Shown here: positions 7,930 through 14,433 of the stretch, piece by piece
Numbering within the stretch: the first letter of the stretch is position 1
Layout of the letters: each line of letters starts with the position of its first letter
NCBI GenBank assembly: GCA_964487215.1
Contig: CAZAPU010000013.1
Coordinates: 1-17,123, forward strand
Length of the DNA: 17,123 nucleotides
Source: CAG-611 sp964487215
GTDB taxonomy: Bacteria > Bacillota_I > Bacilli_A > RF39 > UBA660
Direction of reading: 5' to 3'
Notes under the pieces: generated by a model
The model's input: only the letters and a program-made list of their open reading frames with translations
Databases searched by the model: none
Told to the model about the DNA's origin: nothing
Position numbers and translations under genes: made by a program

Positions 7930-9089
7930 TAAAAAATGTTAAGAACTTTGTTTTATTATTTGTTTTGTTAACATTTGTTATTGCAATACCAGAAGTATCT
8001 GCTGTTTCTATAGCTGATTTTAGAAATGATTTAGCTAAAATAAAAGAAGAGAAAAGACTTAATGAAGAAAACAGTGCAGCAACACAAGCAAAGATAGCAG
8101 CAGCTAAAGAGAAAGTAAATGAGATAACTAGAGATATATTTAATACTAATGAAGATATAGATAAAACGGAAAAAGAAATAAAGCAATTAGAAGAAGATAT
8201 TGAAAGAAAAGAAGAACAAATAAAAGACTTGGTAGTCTTTCTTCAATTATCAAATAGTGAGAACTTTTATTTAAAATATATTTTCGGAGCAGAATCGTTT
8301 ACTGATTTAATATATCGTGTTTCTGTGATAGAACAATTAACAACTAAGAATGATGCTTTAGTAGAAGAAATGAATGCATTAATAATTGAAAATAATGAAA
8401 AAATAAAACAATTAGAAGAAAAGAAAAAAGAATTAGCTGATTTAAATGAACAAGTATTAGTACAAATACAACAACTTGGAGCTCAAAGTAATGATTACTT
8501 TGAAGAAGGTGCTAATATAGATGAGAGAATAGCAGCGGCCGAAAGACAAATTCAATTTTATGTAGATGAAGGTTGTGGAGAAAACGAAGATGTAAATGTA
8601 TGTACAAGTGCTATTCCGCCTGATTCAAGTTTTATCAGACCAACTACAGAAGGTGTAATAACAGATAATTATGGATTAAGGGACTATGTTTGCCCCAATT
8701 GTTCAAGATTCCATAAAGGATTAGATATTGGTGGTAATAGTGAGGGAACCCCGATATATGCAGTAGCAGCAGGAAAAGTAGTTGATATAGACAGATTCTA
8801 TTGTGGTGGTAAAGTTTTAACTTTAGAACATGTTGTTAAAGGCGAATTATTAGCAACAAGATATTGGCATTTATATTCAATAAATGTTTCGGTTGGAGAT
8901 ATTGTTATGCAAGGCCAACAAATTGCTACTGTCGGTGGTGGAAATACTGCATATTATGATGATTGTAGTACTGGAGCACATTTGCATTTTGAAGTTTTAA
9001 GTGGTAACTACAATGCTAGTATTTATCCAGTAAATATAATGGATCCTAGATTAAGAGTTAATTTTCCAGCATATGGAGTATGGTGGTAA
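7926..9089 (+). CDS. Secreted coiled-coil M23 metallopeptidase, FtsEX partner
   Basis: This 387-residue exported cell-wall enzyme is translationally coupled to ftsX. Residues 1-27 are a signal peptide with a hydrophobic stretch FVLLFVLLTFVIA and likely cleavage after VSA. Residues 30-205 are a charged coiled coil rich in Glu/Lys/Gln, as in CwlO, PcsB and EnvC, the partners that FtsX contacts. Residues 235-380 are an M23 (lysostaphin-type) domain with the zinc and catalytic residues intact: H263 and D267 in HKGLD, H315 in YWHLYS, and H352 and H354 in HLHF. It is therefore probably an active endopeptidase that cuts peptidoglycan cross-bridges, not a degenerate EnvC-like activator. Cys residues 217, 226, 256, 259, 293 and 347 are all outside the membrane. 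The RBS taaggagg (7904-7911) is 14 bases upstream, a long spacing, so coupling to ftsX probably matters. Confidence 0.9.
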   Translation: MIKNVKNFVLLFVLLTFVIAIPEVSAVSIADFRNDLAKIKEEKRLNEENSAATQAKIAAAKEKVNEITRDIFNTNEDIDKTEKEIKQLEEDIERKEEQIKDLVVFLQLSNSENFYLKYIFGAESFTDLIYRVSVIEQLTTKNDALVEEMNALIIENNEKIKQLEEKKKELADLNEQVLVQIQQLGAQSNDYFEEGANIDERIAAAERQIQFYVDEGCGENEDVNVCTSAIPPDSSFIRPTTEGVITDNYGLRDYVCPNCSRFHKGLDIGGNSEGTPIYAVAAGKVVDIDRFYCGGKVLTLEHVVKGELLATRYWHLYSINVSVGDIVMQGQQIATVGGGNTAYYDDCSTGAHLHFEVLSGNYNASIYPVNIMDPRLRVNFPAYGVWW

Positions 9090-9103
9090 AATATTATTAT
9101 AAT

Positions 9104-9131
9104 AAGAGAATTGTTTATTCTCTTTTTTTTT
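9104..9131 (+). terminator. Rho-independent terminator after the ftsEX-M23 unit
   Basis: The arms aagagaat (9104-9111) and attctctt (9117-9124) pair perfectly around a tgttt loop (9112-9116), and a T run follows to 9131. Confidence 0.88.
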
Positions 9132-9139
9132 GTTATAAT
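9111..9139 (+). promoter_or_regulatory. SigA-type promoter for cysS, embedded in the terminator
   Basis: The -35 is ttgttt (9111-9116) and the -10 is tataat (9134-9139), with a 17-base spacer. A TG at 9131-9132 gives an extended -10. The -35 is essentially the loop of the preceding terminator. The predicted start is near 9146 and leaves a leader of about 40 bases, too short for a T-box, with RBS aaggagg (9176-9182). Confidence 0.65.
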
Positions 9140-9186
9140 AACAGCAGGTATTTATTGAAAAGAAGTCGAAAAAATAAGGAGGCATT

Positions 9187-10578
9187 ATGAAAATATATAA
9201 TACATTAACAAGAACAGTAGAAGAGTTTATACCATATAATGAAAAGCATGTAACAATGTATACTTGTGGACCAACTGTTTATAGTTTTTCTCATATAGGA
9301 AATTTAAGAACTTATATTTTTGAAGATATATTTGAAAAAGGATTAAATTACTTAGGATATAATGTAAAAAGAGTTATGAATATAACCGATGTGGGTCATA
9401 TTGTAAATGATGATGATACAGGTGAAGACAAAATGACTAAAGGTGCAAAAAGAGAAGGAAAAACACCACAGGAATTAGCAGATTTTTATACAAAAGTATT
9501 TTTTAGTGATTTAGAAAAATTAAATGTAAGAAAACCAGAAATAGTAGAAAAAGCTACTGATCATATACAAGATTATATAAAAGTAATAGAAACTTTATTA
9601 GAAAAAGAAGTAGCTTATGTTGCTGGTGGTAATGTTTATTTTGATATATCAAAAGCCCATGATTATTATAAATTATCTGGAAAAGAAGCAAATGATTTAA
9701 TAGTTGGTGCTAGAGATGATGTAGAAGCAGATTCATTTAAAAAGAATCCTTATGATTTTGTATTATGGTTTACAAAGAGTAAGTTTGAAGATCAAGAACA
9801 AAAATGGGATAGCCCTTGGGGTATTGGATATCCTGGATGGCATATAGAATGTTCTACTTTGGCAAGTATTTACTTAGGAGAGTATTTAGATATACATTGT
9901 GGTGGAGTTGATAATATATTTCCACATCATACTAATGAAATAGCCCAATCAGAAGCTTATTTTAATCATAAATGGTGTAATTATTGGGTTCATGGGGAAT
10001 GGTTAATTGATGAAACTGGTAAAATGAGTAAATCAAAAGGAGAATTTTTAACAGTATCTTTGTTGGAAAGTAAAGGATATAATCCTCTATCATATAGATA
10101 TTTTTGCTTAGGTTCACATTATCGTAAACAATTAGTGTTTTCTTATAATTCACTAGAAACAGCAGAAAAAGCTTATTTGAAACTTAGAAGCAAAGTATCA
10201 AGTTTAAATGAAGATGGAGAAATAGACCTAAATAAAAAAGAAGAATATGAAGATAAATTTAAAATGGCAATTTCTAATGATTTAAATACATCATCTATGT
10301 TAACTACAGTATATGATGTATTAAAAGAAGATATAAATGATAAAACTAAGAAAGAAATAATAAAATCATTTGATCAAGTATTAGGGTTAGATTTATTGAA
10401 ACCAATTGAGAATAAAATAATAATAGAAGAACAATATATTTTAGAAAAAATAGAAAAAAGAAAAATAGCTAAAGAAAATAAAGATTATGCTTTAGCAGAT
10501 CAAATAAGAAATGAATTATTAGAAAATGGTGTTAAATTATTAGATACAAAAGACGGAACAACATACGAAATACTGTAA
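9187..10578 (+). CDS. cysS: Cysteinyl-tRNA synthetase
   Basis: CysS charges tRNA-Cys with cysteine at the expense of ATP; it is a class I synthetase in the cytoplasm. The 463 residues match the usual family length. The catalytic HIGH motif appears as SHIGNLRTY and the second signature as GKMSKSKG. Zinc ligands are visible: C27 in MYTCGPTVY, the Cys of HIECSTLAS, and the His and Glu in FPHHTNEIAQSEA. The C-terminal DALR-like helical region ends in KDYALADQIRNELLENGVKLLDTKDGT, typical of CysS. The start has a strong RBS (aaggagg, 4 bases before ATG). In Bacillus cysS is likewise followed by mrnC and rlmB, which supports orthology. No T-box leader is present. Confidence 0.97.
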   Translation: MKIYNTLTRTVEEFIPYNEKHVTMYTCGPTVYSFSHIGNLRTYIFEDIFEKGLNYLGYNVKRVMNITDVGHIVNDDDTGEDKMTKGAKREGKTPQELADFYTKVFFSDLEKLNVRKPEIVEKATDHIQDYIKVIETLLEKEVAYVAGGNVYFDISKAHDYYKLSGKEANDLIVGARDDVEADSFKKNPYDFVLWFTKSKFEDQEQKWDSPWGIGYPGWHIECSTLASIYLGEYLDIHCGGVDNIFPHHTNEIAQSEAYFNHKWCNYWVHGEWLIDETGKMSKSKGEFLTVSLLESKGYNPLSYRYFCLGSHYRKQLVFSYNSLETAEKAYLKLRSKVSSLNEDGEIDLNKKEEYEDKFKMAISNDLNTSSMLTTVYDVLKEDINDKTKKEIIKSFDQVLGLDLLKPIENKIIIEEQYILEKIEKRKIAKENKDYALADQIRNELLENGVKLLDTKDGTTYEIL

Positions 10579-10741
10579 AATATTGAAAAAGCAAAGCATG
10601 TTTATAATAAAAAATGTTGCTATTAATACAATTATTAGAACTTATAAATAAATAAGAAAGTACAAAAACACATTTATATTTATTTATAACTATAATATTA
10701 AAGGACTTACAAAATGTGTAAAGTAACATAATGGAGGTAAA

Positions 10742-11116
10742 ATGAAAAGTTTAGAATTAAATTCTTTGTCATTAGCATATCTTGGAGATGCAGTTTATGA
10801 ACTAAAAGTTAGAGAATATTTAATTAATCAAAAGATAGCAAAGATAAATGATCTACAAAAAGAATCATTAGAATTTGTTACTGCAAAAAAACAAGCATAT
10901 TTTTTAGATATACTTTTAAAAAACAACTTTTTTAGTGATAATGAAATAGAAATAATAAAAACAGCTAGAAATAGTAAAACTCATTCAAAACCAAAAAATT
11001 GTGATATTTTAACATATAAACATGCTACAGCCCTTGAAGCAGTTATAGGATATTTTTATATTGAACAAAAAATAAATAGAATAGATGAATTAATGAAAGA
11101 AATAATAAATTTATAA
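10742..11116 (+). CDS. mrnC: Mini-ribonuclease III
   Basis: Mini-III is an RNase III-type nuclease without a double-stranded-RNA-binding domain. In Bacillus it matures 23S rRNA. The 124 residues carry the RNase III core: LAYLGDAVYEL, with the metal-binding Asp, and RNSKTHSKPK...YKHATALEAVIGYFYI, with the second acidic cluster. Length and motifs fit the family. The RBS ggagg (10733-10737) is close to the ATG. The 163 bases after cysS hold no gene or clear terminator: only an imperfect hairpin near 10590-10625 without a T run, and an isolated tataat at 10691-10696 with no -35, so read-through from cysS is possible. Confidence 0.93.
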   Translation: MKSLELNSLSLAYLGDAVYELKVREYLINQKIAKINDLQKESLEFVTAKKQAYFLDILLKNNFFSDNEIEIIKTARNSKTHSKPKNCDILTYKHATALEAVIGYFYIEQKINRIDELMKEIINL

Positions 11117-11125
11117 GAGGTAATT

Positions 11126-11821
11126 ATGTTAGTATATGGAAAAAATAGTTGTTACGAATATTTAAAAAATAATAAAAACATTAAAAAATTATATTTAGAT
11201 AGAAATTTTAATGATAATTCTTTAATTTCCTTAATAGAAAATTTAAATATTAAACCTTATTTTTTAACTAAAAACGAATTAGATCAACTTGCAGACGGAA
11301 ATCATCAAGGTATAATTATTGATGTAGGGGAATATAGGTATGCTGATATAGATGAAATAATAAAAGAAAATGGATTTATTGTAATTCTTGATCATCTTGA
11401 AGATACACATAATTTTGGTGCTATTATTAGAACTTGTGAAGCAGCAGGAGTTGATGGAATAATTATTCCAAAAGACAGAAGTGTTTCGGTAAATTCAACA
11501 GTTATGAAAACTAGTTCAGGGGCAGCAATAAATATGAAAATATGTATGGTAACTAATTTAAATCATACAATTAAATATTTGAAAGATAAAGGATTTTGGA
11601 TAACAACAACTGATATGAATGGAGAAAATTATACAAATATTGATTATAAAGATAATACTTGTATAATAATAGGAAATGAAGGAAATGGAGTATCAGAGTT
11701 AGTAAAAAAATCATCTGATTTTATAGCAACTATCCCTATGAAAGGAAAAATAAATAGTTTAAATGCTTCAGTAGCAGCAGGAATAATGATTTATGAGGTA
11801 ATTAGACAAAGAAAAGGATAG
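11126..11821 (+). CDS. rlmB: TrmH/SpoU-family 2'-O-methyltransferase (23S rRNA Gm2251-type)
   Basis: This 231-residue SPOUT-class methyltransferase should use S-adenosylmethionine to methylate a ribose 2'-OH in 23S rRNA. The N-terminal 75 residues (MLVYGKNSCYEYLKNN onward) are the small substrate-binding domain. The C-terminal domain has the three knot motifs: LDHLEDTHNFGAIIRTCEAAG (with the catalytic Asn and Arg), IIGNEGNGVSE and IPMKGKINSLNASVAAGI. Placement between mrnC and a sigma factor matches rlmB (yacO) in Bacillus. RNA target specificity is inferred from gene order and similarity, since TrmH paralogues share these motifs. It starts 9 bases after mrnC with RBS agaggt, so the two are probably co-translated. 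Confidence 0.92.
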   Translation: MLVYGKNSCYEYLKNNKNIKKLYLDRNFNDNSLISLIENLNIKPYFLTKNELDQLADGNHQGIIIDVGEYRYADIDEIIKENGFIVILDHLEDTHNFGAIIRTCEAAGVDGIIIPKDRSVSVNSTVMKTSSGAAINMKICMVTNLNHTIKYLKDKGFWITTTDMNGENYTNIDYKDNTCIIIGNEGNGVSELVKKSSDFIATIPMKGKINSLNASVAAGIMIYEVIRQRKG

Positions 11822-11827
11822 TGCAAT

Positions 11828-12415
11828 ATGAATTATATCAACGATAATGATTATGAATTAATATATTTAATAAAGGAAGATAATGAAGAAGCCTTAAATA
11901 TTTTAGTAGAAAAATATCAGCCACTTATTAGAAAAATAGCTAGCCATTATCAAAAAAGTTACAATCATGTAAAAGTAGAATATGAAGAATTAATTCAGGA
12001 AGGTAATATTGGTTTAATAGAATCGATAAAATCTTTTAAAACTGACAAAGAAGTCTTATTTTTTACTTTTGCTTTTTTATGCATAAAAAGAAAAATATAT
12101 AATTTTTTAAAGAAAACAAGTACCAATAAAAATATAGCATTATTAACTTCTATGTCCTTAGAAGAATCTATTGTGAAAGATTCAATAAACTATGAAGAAC
12201 CACTAAACTTAATTGAAGATGAAAAATTTATAGATAATATTATTAATTTTAAAAATAATTTAGATTTTATTGATTCCAATATCTTTGAACTTAGATATAA
12301 TTCTTTTAGTTATATAGAAATAAGTCAACTTTTAAACATAAATAAAAAAACTGTTGACAATAGATTAGTAAAAATAAAAAATAAATTAAAGAAATATCTA
12401 CTACAAATAAACTAA
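11828..12415 (+). CDS. sigH: Sigma-70 family RNA polymerase sigma factor, SigH-like
   Basis: This is an alternative sigma factor of 195 residues (Bacillus SigH is about 218). Region 2 is clear: EKYQPLIRKIASHYQ, then VEYEELIQEGNIGLIESIKSF and TFAFLCIKRKIYNFLKK, covering core binding and -10 recognition. After a variable linker, region 4 has a helix-turn-helix in SYIEISQLLNINKKTVDNRLVKIKNKLKKYL for -35 binding. No region 1.1 or sigma-70 non-conserved insert is present. The SigH assignment rests on the order cysS-mrnC-rlmB-(yacP)-sigH known in Bacillus; yacP is absent here. In Bacillus SigH drives early sporulation and competence genes. The RBS aaagga lies in the end of rlmB. The family call is firm; the exact orthology is less so. 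Confidence 0.85.
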   Translation: MNYINDNDYELIYLIKEDNEEALNILVEKYQPLIRKIASHYQKSYNHVKVEYEELIQEGNIGLIESIKSFKTDKEVLFFTFAFLCIKRKIYNFLKKTSTNKNIALLTSMSLEESIVKDSINYEEPLNLIEDEKFIDNIINFKNNLDFIDSNIFELRYNSFSYIEISQLLNINKKTVDNRLVKIKNKLKKYLLQIN

Positions 12416-12418
12416 TTG

Positions 12419-12427
12419 TGCTATACT
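12419..12427 (+). promoter_or_regulatory. Possible extended -10 promoter just after the sigma factor gene
   Basis: TGC followed by TATACT (12422-12427) forms an extended -10 directly after the sigH stop codon. No convincing -35 is seen at the expected distance. A start near 12434 would leave a leader of about 15 bases containing the aggtgtgg RBS of the next gene. Confidence 0.4.
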
Positions 12428-12448
12428 AAATATGATAGGTGTGGTACG

Positions 12449-13069
12449 ATGAACAATATTATGTCGCTAAGAAATTACATTGATAATATAGATAAAATTG
12501 AACAATCTAATAAAATAGAGACTTTTTGTCGTCTTATGAAAAAAGTTTCTCAATCAATAGAAACTGAACAAAGAAATTTAATTAGAATAAATTTAGATGA
12601 AATAAATATAAATGTTGATACAAATGAAATAATTTTTCCTGAACAATTATTTAGTAATGATTTAGATAAAACCATAGCAGGATTTAATACAGGAATAAGT
12701 TTGGTGGCTGATAGAAAATCAACAAATGAACACAAAAAAGTATCTTTTGCATTAATGTTATTAGGATGGTATGTAAATCCTAATAAAAATTCTATTAATA
12801 GTGATATGGATGTTTTAGAGCATTTTGAAGAATATATGAGTAAAGTACCAAATTGGTTACATGATTTCTTTATAAATATATTTAGAAAAATGGATTATAC
12901 AACTTCATTTAATGAATATTATGAAAATAATTTTACTAAAAAAATTGAAAATGATATTAAAAATACATTTTTACCATATAACTTAAATGAAAATCAAATG
13001 AAGAGAATAACTTCTTTAATAATAAAAGAAACAAAAAGAATAATAAGAGAAGGTGAACAAAATGAATAA
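12449..13069 (+). CDS. Hypothetical soluble protein, first of an unrecognised pair
   Basis: I do not recognise this 206-residue protein. It has no signal peptide or membrane segment and looks mostly helical and charged. Distinctive parts are an N-terminal helix (LRNYIDNIDKIEQSNKIETFCRL), a strand region with IRINLDEININVDTN, a hydrophobic FALMLLGWYVNP, VPNWLHDFFINIFRKM and a basic C-terminal helix ending TKRIIREGEQNE. I chose ATG 12449 because aggtgtgg precedes it. A TTG-initiated extension back to 12416 would start right after the sigH stop and lacks an RBS. A second in-frame ATG is at 12461. Its last 8 bases overlap the next gene, implying coupled expression. Codon use and AT content match the neighbours, so it appears native to the genome. 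Confidence 0.75.
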   Translation: MNNIMSLRNYIDNIDKIEQSNKIETFCRLMKKVSQSIETEQRNLIRINLDEININVDTNEIIFPEQLFSNDLDKTIAGFNTGISLVADRKSTNEHKKVSFALMLLGWYVNPNKNSINSDMDVLEHFEEYMSKVPNWLHDFFINIFRKMDYTTSFNEYYENNFTKKIENDIKNTFLPYNLNENQMKRITSLIIKETKRIIREGEQNE

Positions 13070-13466
13070 TTATGGTGATTATGAAGATAAAATATTAGAT
13101 AATTTGCAACATGCTGCAAATAACATTGGGAATAAATTAAAATTAAATGATTTACTAACACAACAACCTATTATAGAACCTGAAATATCAAATAATGAAG
13201 GTGAAAAGGGTAACCAAATGAAAAGAGTAAGAAAAAATGATGGAGCCCAACCAATTAATCATGAGCCAAGCAATGAAGAACCAGTTAGTTCTCAACCAAA
13301 TTATTTTAATGGGGCAAGCAATAATATTAGTTTTCAATCAAATTATTCTAATGGAATAAATAATAATGCAGCAAGTTCATTCATCTTAATAGTTTTAGGA
13401 ATATTAGTTTTAATATCAATGATAGCCTTAATAACCTTTAAAGTACTAAACTATGTTGGAAAATAA
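13062..13466 (+). CDS. Hypothetical tail-anchored membrane protein, second of the pair
   Basis: This 134-residue protein is not recognised. Residues 1-35 form a polar helical region (NNYGDYEDKILDNLQHAAN). Residues 36-105 are low in complexity and rich in Asn, Pro, Glu and Ser, with a degenerate tandem unit seen as PNYFNGASNN and SNYSNGINNN. Residues about 107-130 are a single hydrophobic segment (SSFILIVLGILVLISMIALITF) followed by a short basic tail, so it should be C-terminally anchored with most of the protein in the cytoplasm. ATG 13062 is preferred over an in-frame GTG at 13053 because the RBS agaaggtg (13048-13055) sits 6 bases before it. It overlaps the preceding gene by 8 bases. It may act with that gene product at the membrane (inference). 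Confidence 0.75.
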   Translation: MNNYGDYEDKILDNLQHAANNIGNKLKLNDLLTQQPIIEPEISNNEGEKGNQMKRVRKNDGAQPINHEPSNEEPVSSQPNYFNGASNNISFQSNYSNGINNNAASSFILIVLGILVLISMIALITFKVLNYVGK

Positions 13467-13490
13467 AAGTTAAGAAATTAACTTTTTTAT
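13465..13490 (+). terminator. Rho-independent terminator after the hypothetical pair
   Basis: The arms aaaagttaa (13465-13473) and ttaactttt (13478-13486) pair perfectly around a gaaa loop, followed by a T-rich tail. The left arm begins at the stop codon. Confidence 0.85.
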
Positions 13491-13534
13491 TTGCAAAAAA
13501 ACACTTGCTATTTCATATAATAGTTTGATATAAT
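13491..13534 (+). promoter_or_regulatory. Promoter region of the rpsF-ssb-rpsR operon
   Basis: Two overlapping SigA-like options are visible. One is ttgcaa (13491-13496) with tataat (13516-13521), a 19-base spacer and a start near 13528. The other is ttgcta (13505-13510) with tataat (13529-13534), an 18-base spacer and a start near 13541. The first would keep the CCG of the downstream leader motif in the transcript; the second would nearly remove it. Confidence 0.6.
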
Positions 13535-13535
13535 A

Positions 13536-13592
13536 CATCCGAGTATTTAATACTCCTTGCTTCTTATGAAGCCAAAAGTCCAAAAGGAGGTG
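13536..13592 (+). promoter_or_regulatory. S6:S18-type ribosomal protein leader RNA before rpsF
   Basis: The 5' UTR contains CCG (13539-13541) immediately before a hairpin gagta (13541-13545) / tactc (13551-13555). A second hairpin, gcttc (13559-13563) / gaagc (13568-13572), follows. ctcctt (13553-13558) is complementary to aaggag (13584-13589) of the rpsF Shine-Dalgarno. This matches the known rpsF leader in which the S6-S18 complex binds a CCG-containing site resembling its 16S rRNA target and represses translation. The RBS pairing and the hairpins are directly visible. Function is inferred from the family. Confidence 0.75.
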
Positions 13593-13598
13593 GAAAAA

Positions 13599-13886
13599 AT
13601 GAGAAAATATGAATTTATGTTTATCGTTAATCCAAATTTAGAAGAAGCTGCTATTAAAAAAGTAGCAAATGACATGAAAAATGTTATTACTAAAGCTAAA
13701 GGTAAGATTATTGAAGAAAAGGAAATGGGTCAAAAAGAATTGGCTTATGAAATTAAAAAACATAAAAAAGGATATTACTTCTTGTTTGTAATTGAAGTAG
13801 ATGCATCTGCTATAGCAGAATTAAATCGTGTTGCTAATGTTACAGAAGATATAATTCGTCATTTAGTAGTAACCGTAGAAGAATAG
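13599..13886 (+). CDS. rpsF: Small-subunit ribosomal protein S6
   Basis: S6 binds S18 and 16S rRNA in the platform of the 30S subunit. The 95 residues begin MRKYEFMFIVNPNLEEAAI and include the family features KGKIIEEKEMGQKELAYEIKKHKKGYYFLFV and a final RVANVTEDIIRHLVV. ATG 13599 is chosen because of the strong ggaggtgg RBS and family alignment. Upstream in-frame codons back to 13557 fall in the structured leader and are not coding. First gene of rpsF-ssb-rpsR, 9 bases before ssb. Confidence 0.97.
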   Translation: MRKYEFMFIVNPNLEEAAIKKVANDMKNVITKAKGKIIEEKEMGQKELAYEIKKHKKGYYFLFVIEVDASAIAELNRVANVTEDIIRHLVVTVEE

Positions 13887-13895
13887 AGGTAATTT

Positions 13896-14416
13896 ATGAA
13901 TAAAGTATTTTTAATAGGAAGATTAGTAAGAGATCCAGAACTTAGATTTACTGGATCAAATATTGCTGTTGCTACATCGGAAACTTCGGCTCTCGTAGGT
14001 CTCGGGTTTCTTATCATGGAATCAAGCATTTGAGTTGCAGTAATAACAGGCTTTCCTGCTTCATTGCATTTCCTGATCAGCATTTTTTGCACAAGNNNNN
14101 NNNNNAACAAGCAGAAAATTGTAAAAATTATATAACTCAAGGTAGTCAAGTTGCTATTGATGGACGAATTCAAACTAGAACATATGATGATAAAGATGGT
14201 CAAAAAAGATATGTCACAGAAGTAGTAGCAGATAATGTTCAATTTTTAGATACTAAAGCAAGTCGTGAAATGAGAGATTCTTCATCAAATTCAGGAGCAG
14301 CAAATCCTTATGATTTTCAACCTGATGTTGATGTAAAAACTACAGATTTAAAAGAAGACCCATTTAAAGATTTTGGAGAAGAAATAAAAATTGAAGATGA
14401 TGATTTACCATTTTAA
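13896..14416 (+). CDS. ssb: Single-stranded DNA-binding protein, interrupted by an assembly error
   Basis: SSB coats single-stranded DNA in replication and repair. Two parts are real. The 5' piece, from ATG 13896 (RBS gaggt) to about 13977, encodes MNKVFLIGRLVRDPELRFTG and then SNIAVAT, the first strand of the OB fold. The 3' piece, 14106-14416, encodes QAENCKNYITQGSQVAIDGR followed by the tetramer-interface strands (TEVVADNVQFLDTK), a linker and the acidic tip ending EDDDLPF that recruits partner proteins. Between them the expected segment of about 30 residues (TFTLAVNR-like to the FRK before QAENC) is missing. It is replaced by about 118 bases of reversed pyruvate-kinase sequence and a 10-N gap. 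The halves are in different frames as written, which means little across an N gap. The natural gene is almost certainly intact, because both ends and the operon context are normal. Confidence 0.85.
13978..14095 (-). other. Foreign pyruvate kinase fragment (chimeric assembly) inside ssb
   Basis: On the minus strand this stretch reads LVQKMLIRKCNEAGKPV, then ITATQMLDSMIRNPRPTRAE, then VSD. These are unmistakable pyruvate kinase residues, around the TATQML(D/E)SM and PTRAE signatures near the active site. Reading continues as far as VA up to 13969, where it overlaps ssb. It has no start, stop, RBS or element ends, it abuts a scaffold gap, and it is richer in G+C than its neighbours. It therefore looks like DNA from another organism, perhaps a Clostridia-type donor, joined to the end of the contig. 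It is not a gene of this chromosome. Confidence 0.9.
14096..14105. other. Scaffold gap of 10 N
   Basis: Ten undetermined bases separate the pyruvate kinase fragment from the resumed ssb sequence. The true distance is unknown. Confidence 0.99.
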
Positions 14417-14433
14417 AAGAAAGGAAATTTATT

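Noticed and set aside
9140..9186. T-box riboswitch before cysS
   Set aside because: The leader after the promoter is only about 40 bases, with no specifier hairpin, T-box sequence or antiterminator.
10579..10741. Small gene or terminator between cysS and mrnC
   Set aside because: The only short frame lacks an RBS, and the imperfect hairpin near 10590-10625 has no T run; nothing could be supported.
12416..12448. TTG start extending the first hypothetical protein upstream
   Set aside because: It abuts the sigH stop without an RBS, whereas ATG 12449 has aggtgtgg at good spacing.
13557..13598. Extended N terminus of S6
   Set aside because: These bases form the regulatory leader hairpin and RBS; S6 family alignment starts at MRKYEF.
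13978..14095. A mobile element or horizontally acquired gene inserted in ssb
   Set aside because: There are no ends, repeats, start or stop, and it abuts an N gap; ssb is expected to be essential, so misassembly is much more likely.
13859..14242. A long minus-strand reading frame across ssb
   Set aside because: It is a composite of antisense rpsF/ssb and the chimeric pyruvate kinase fragment joined through Ns; only the pyk part is meaningful and it is foreign.
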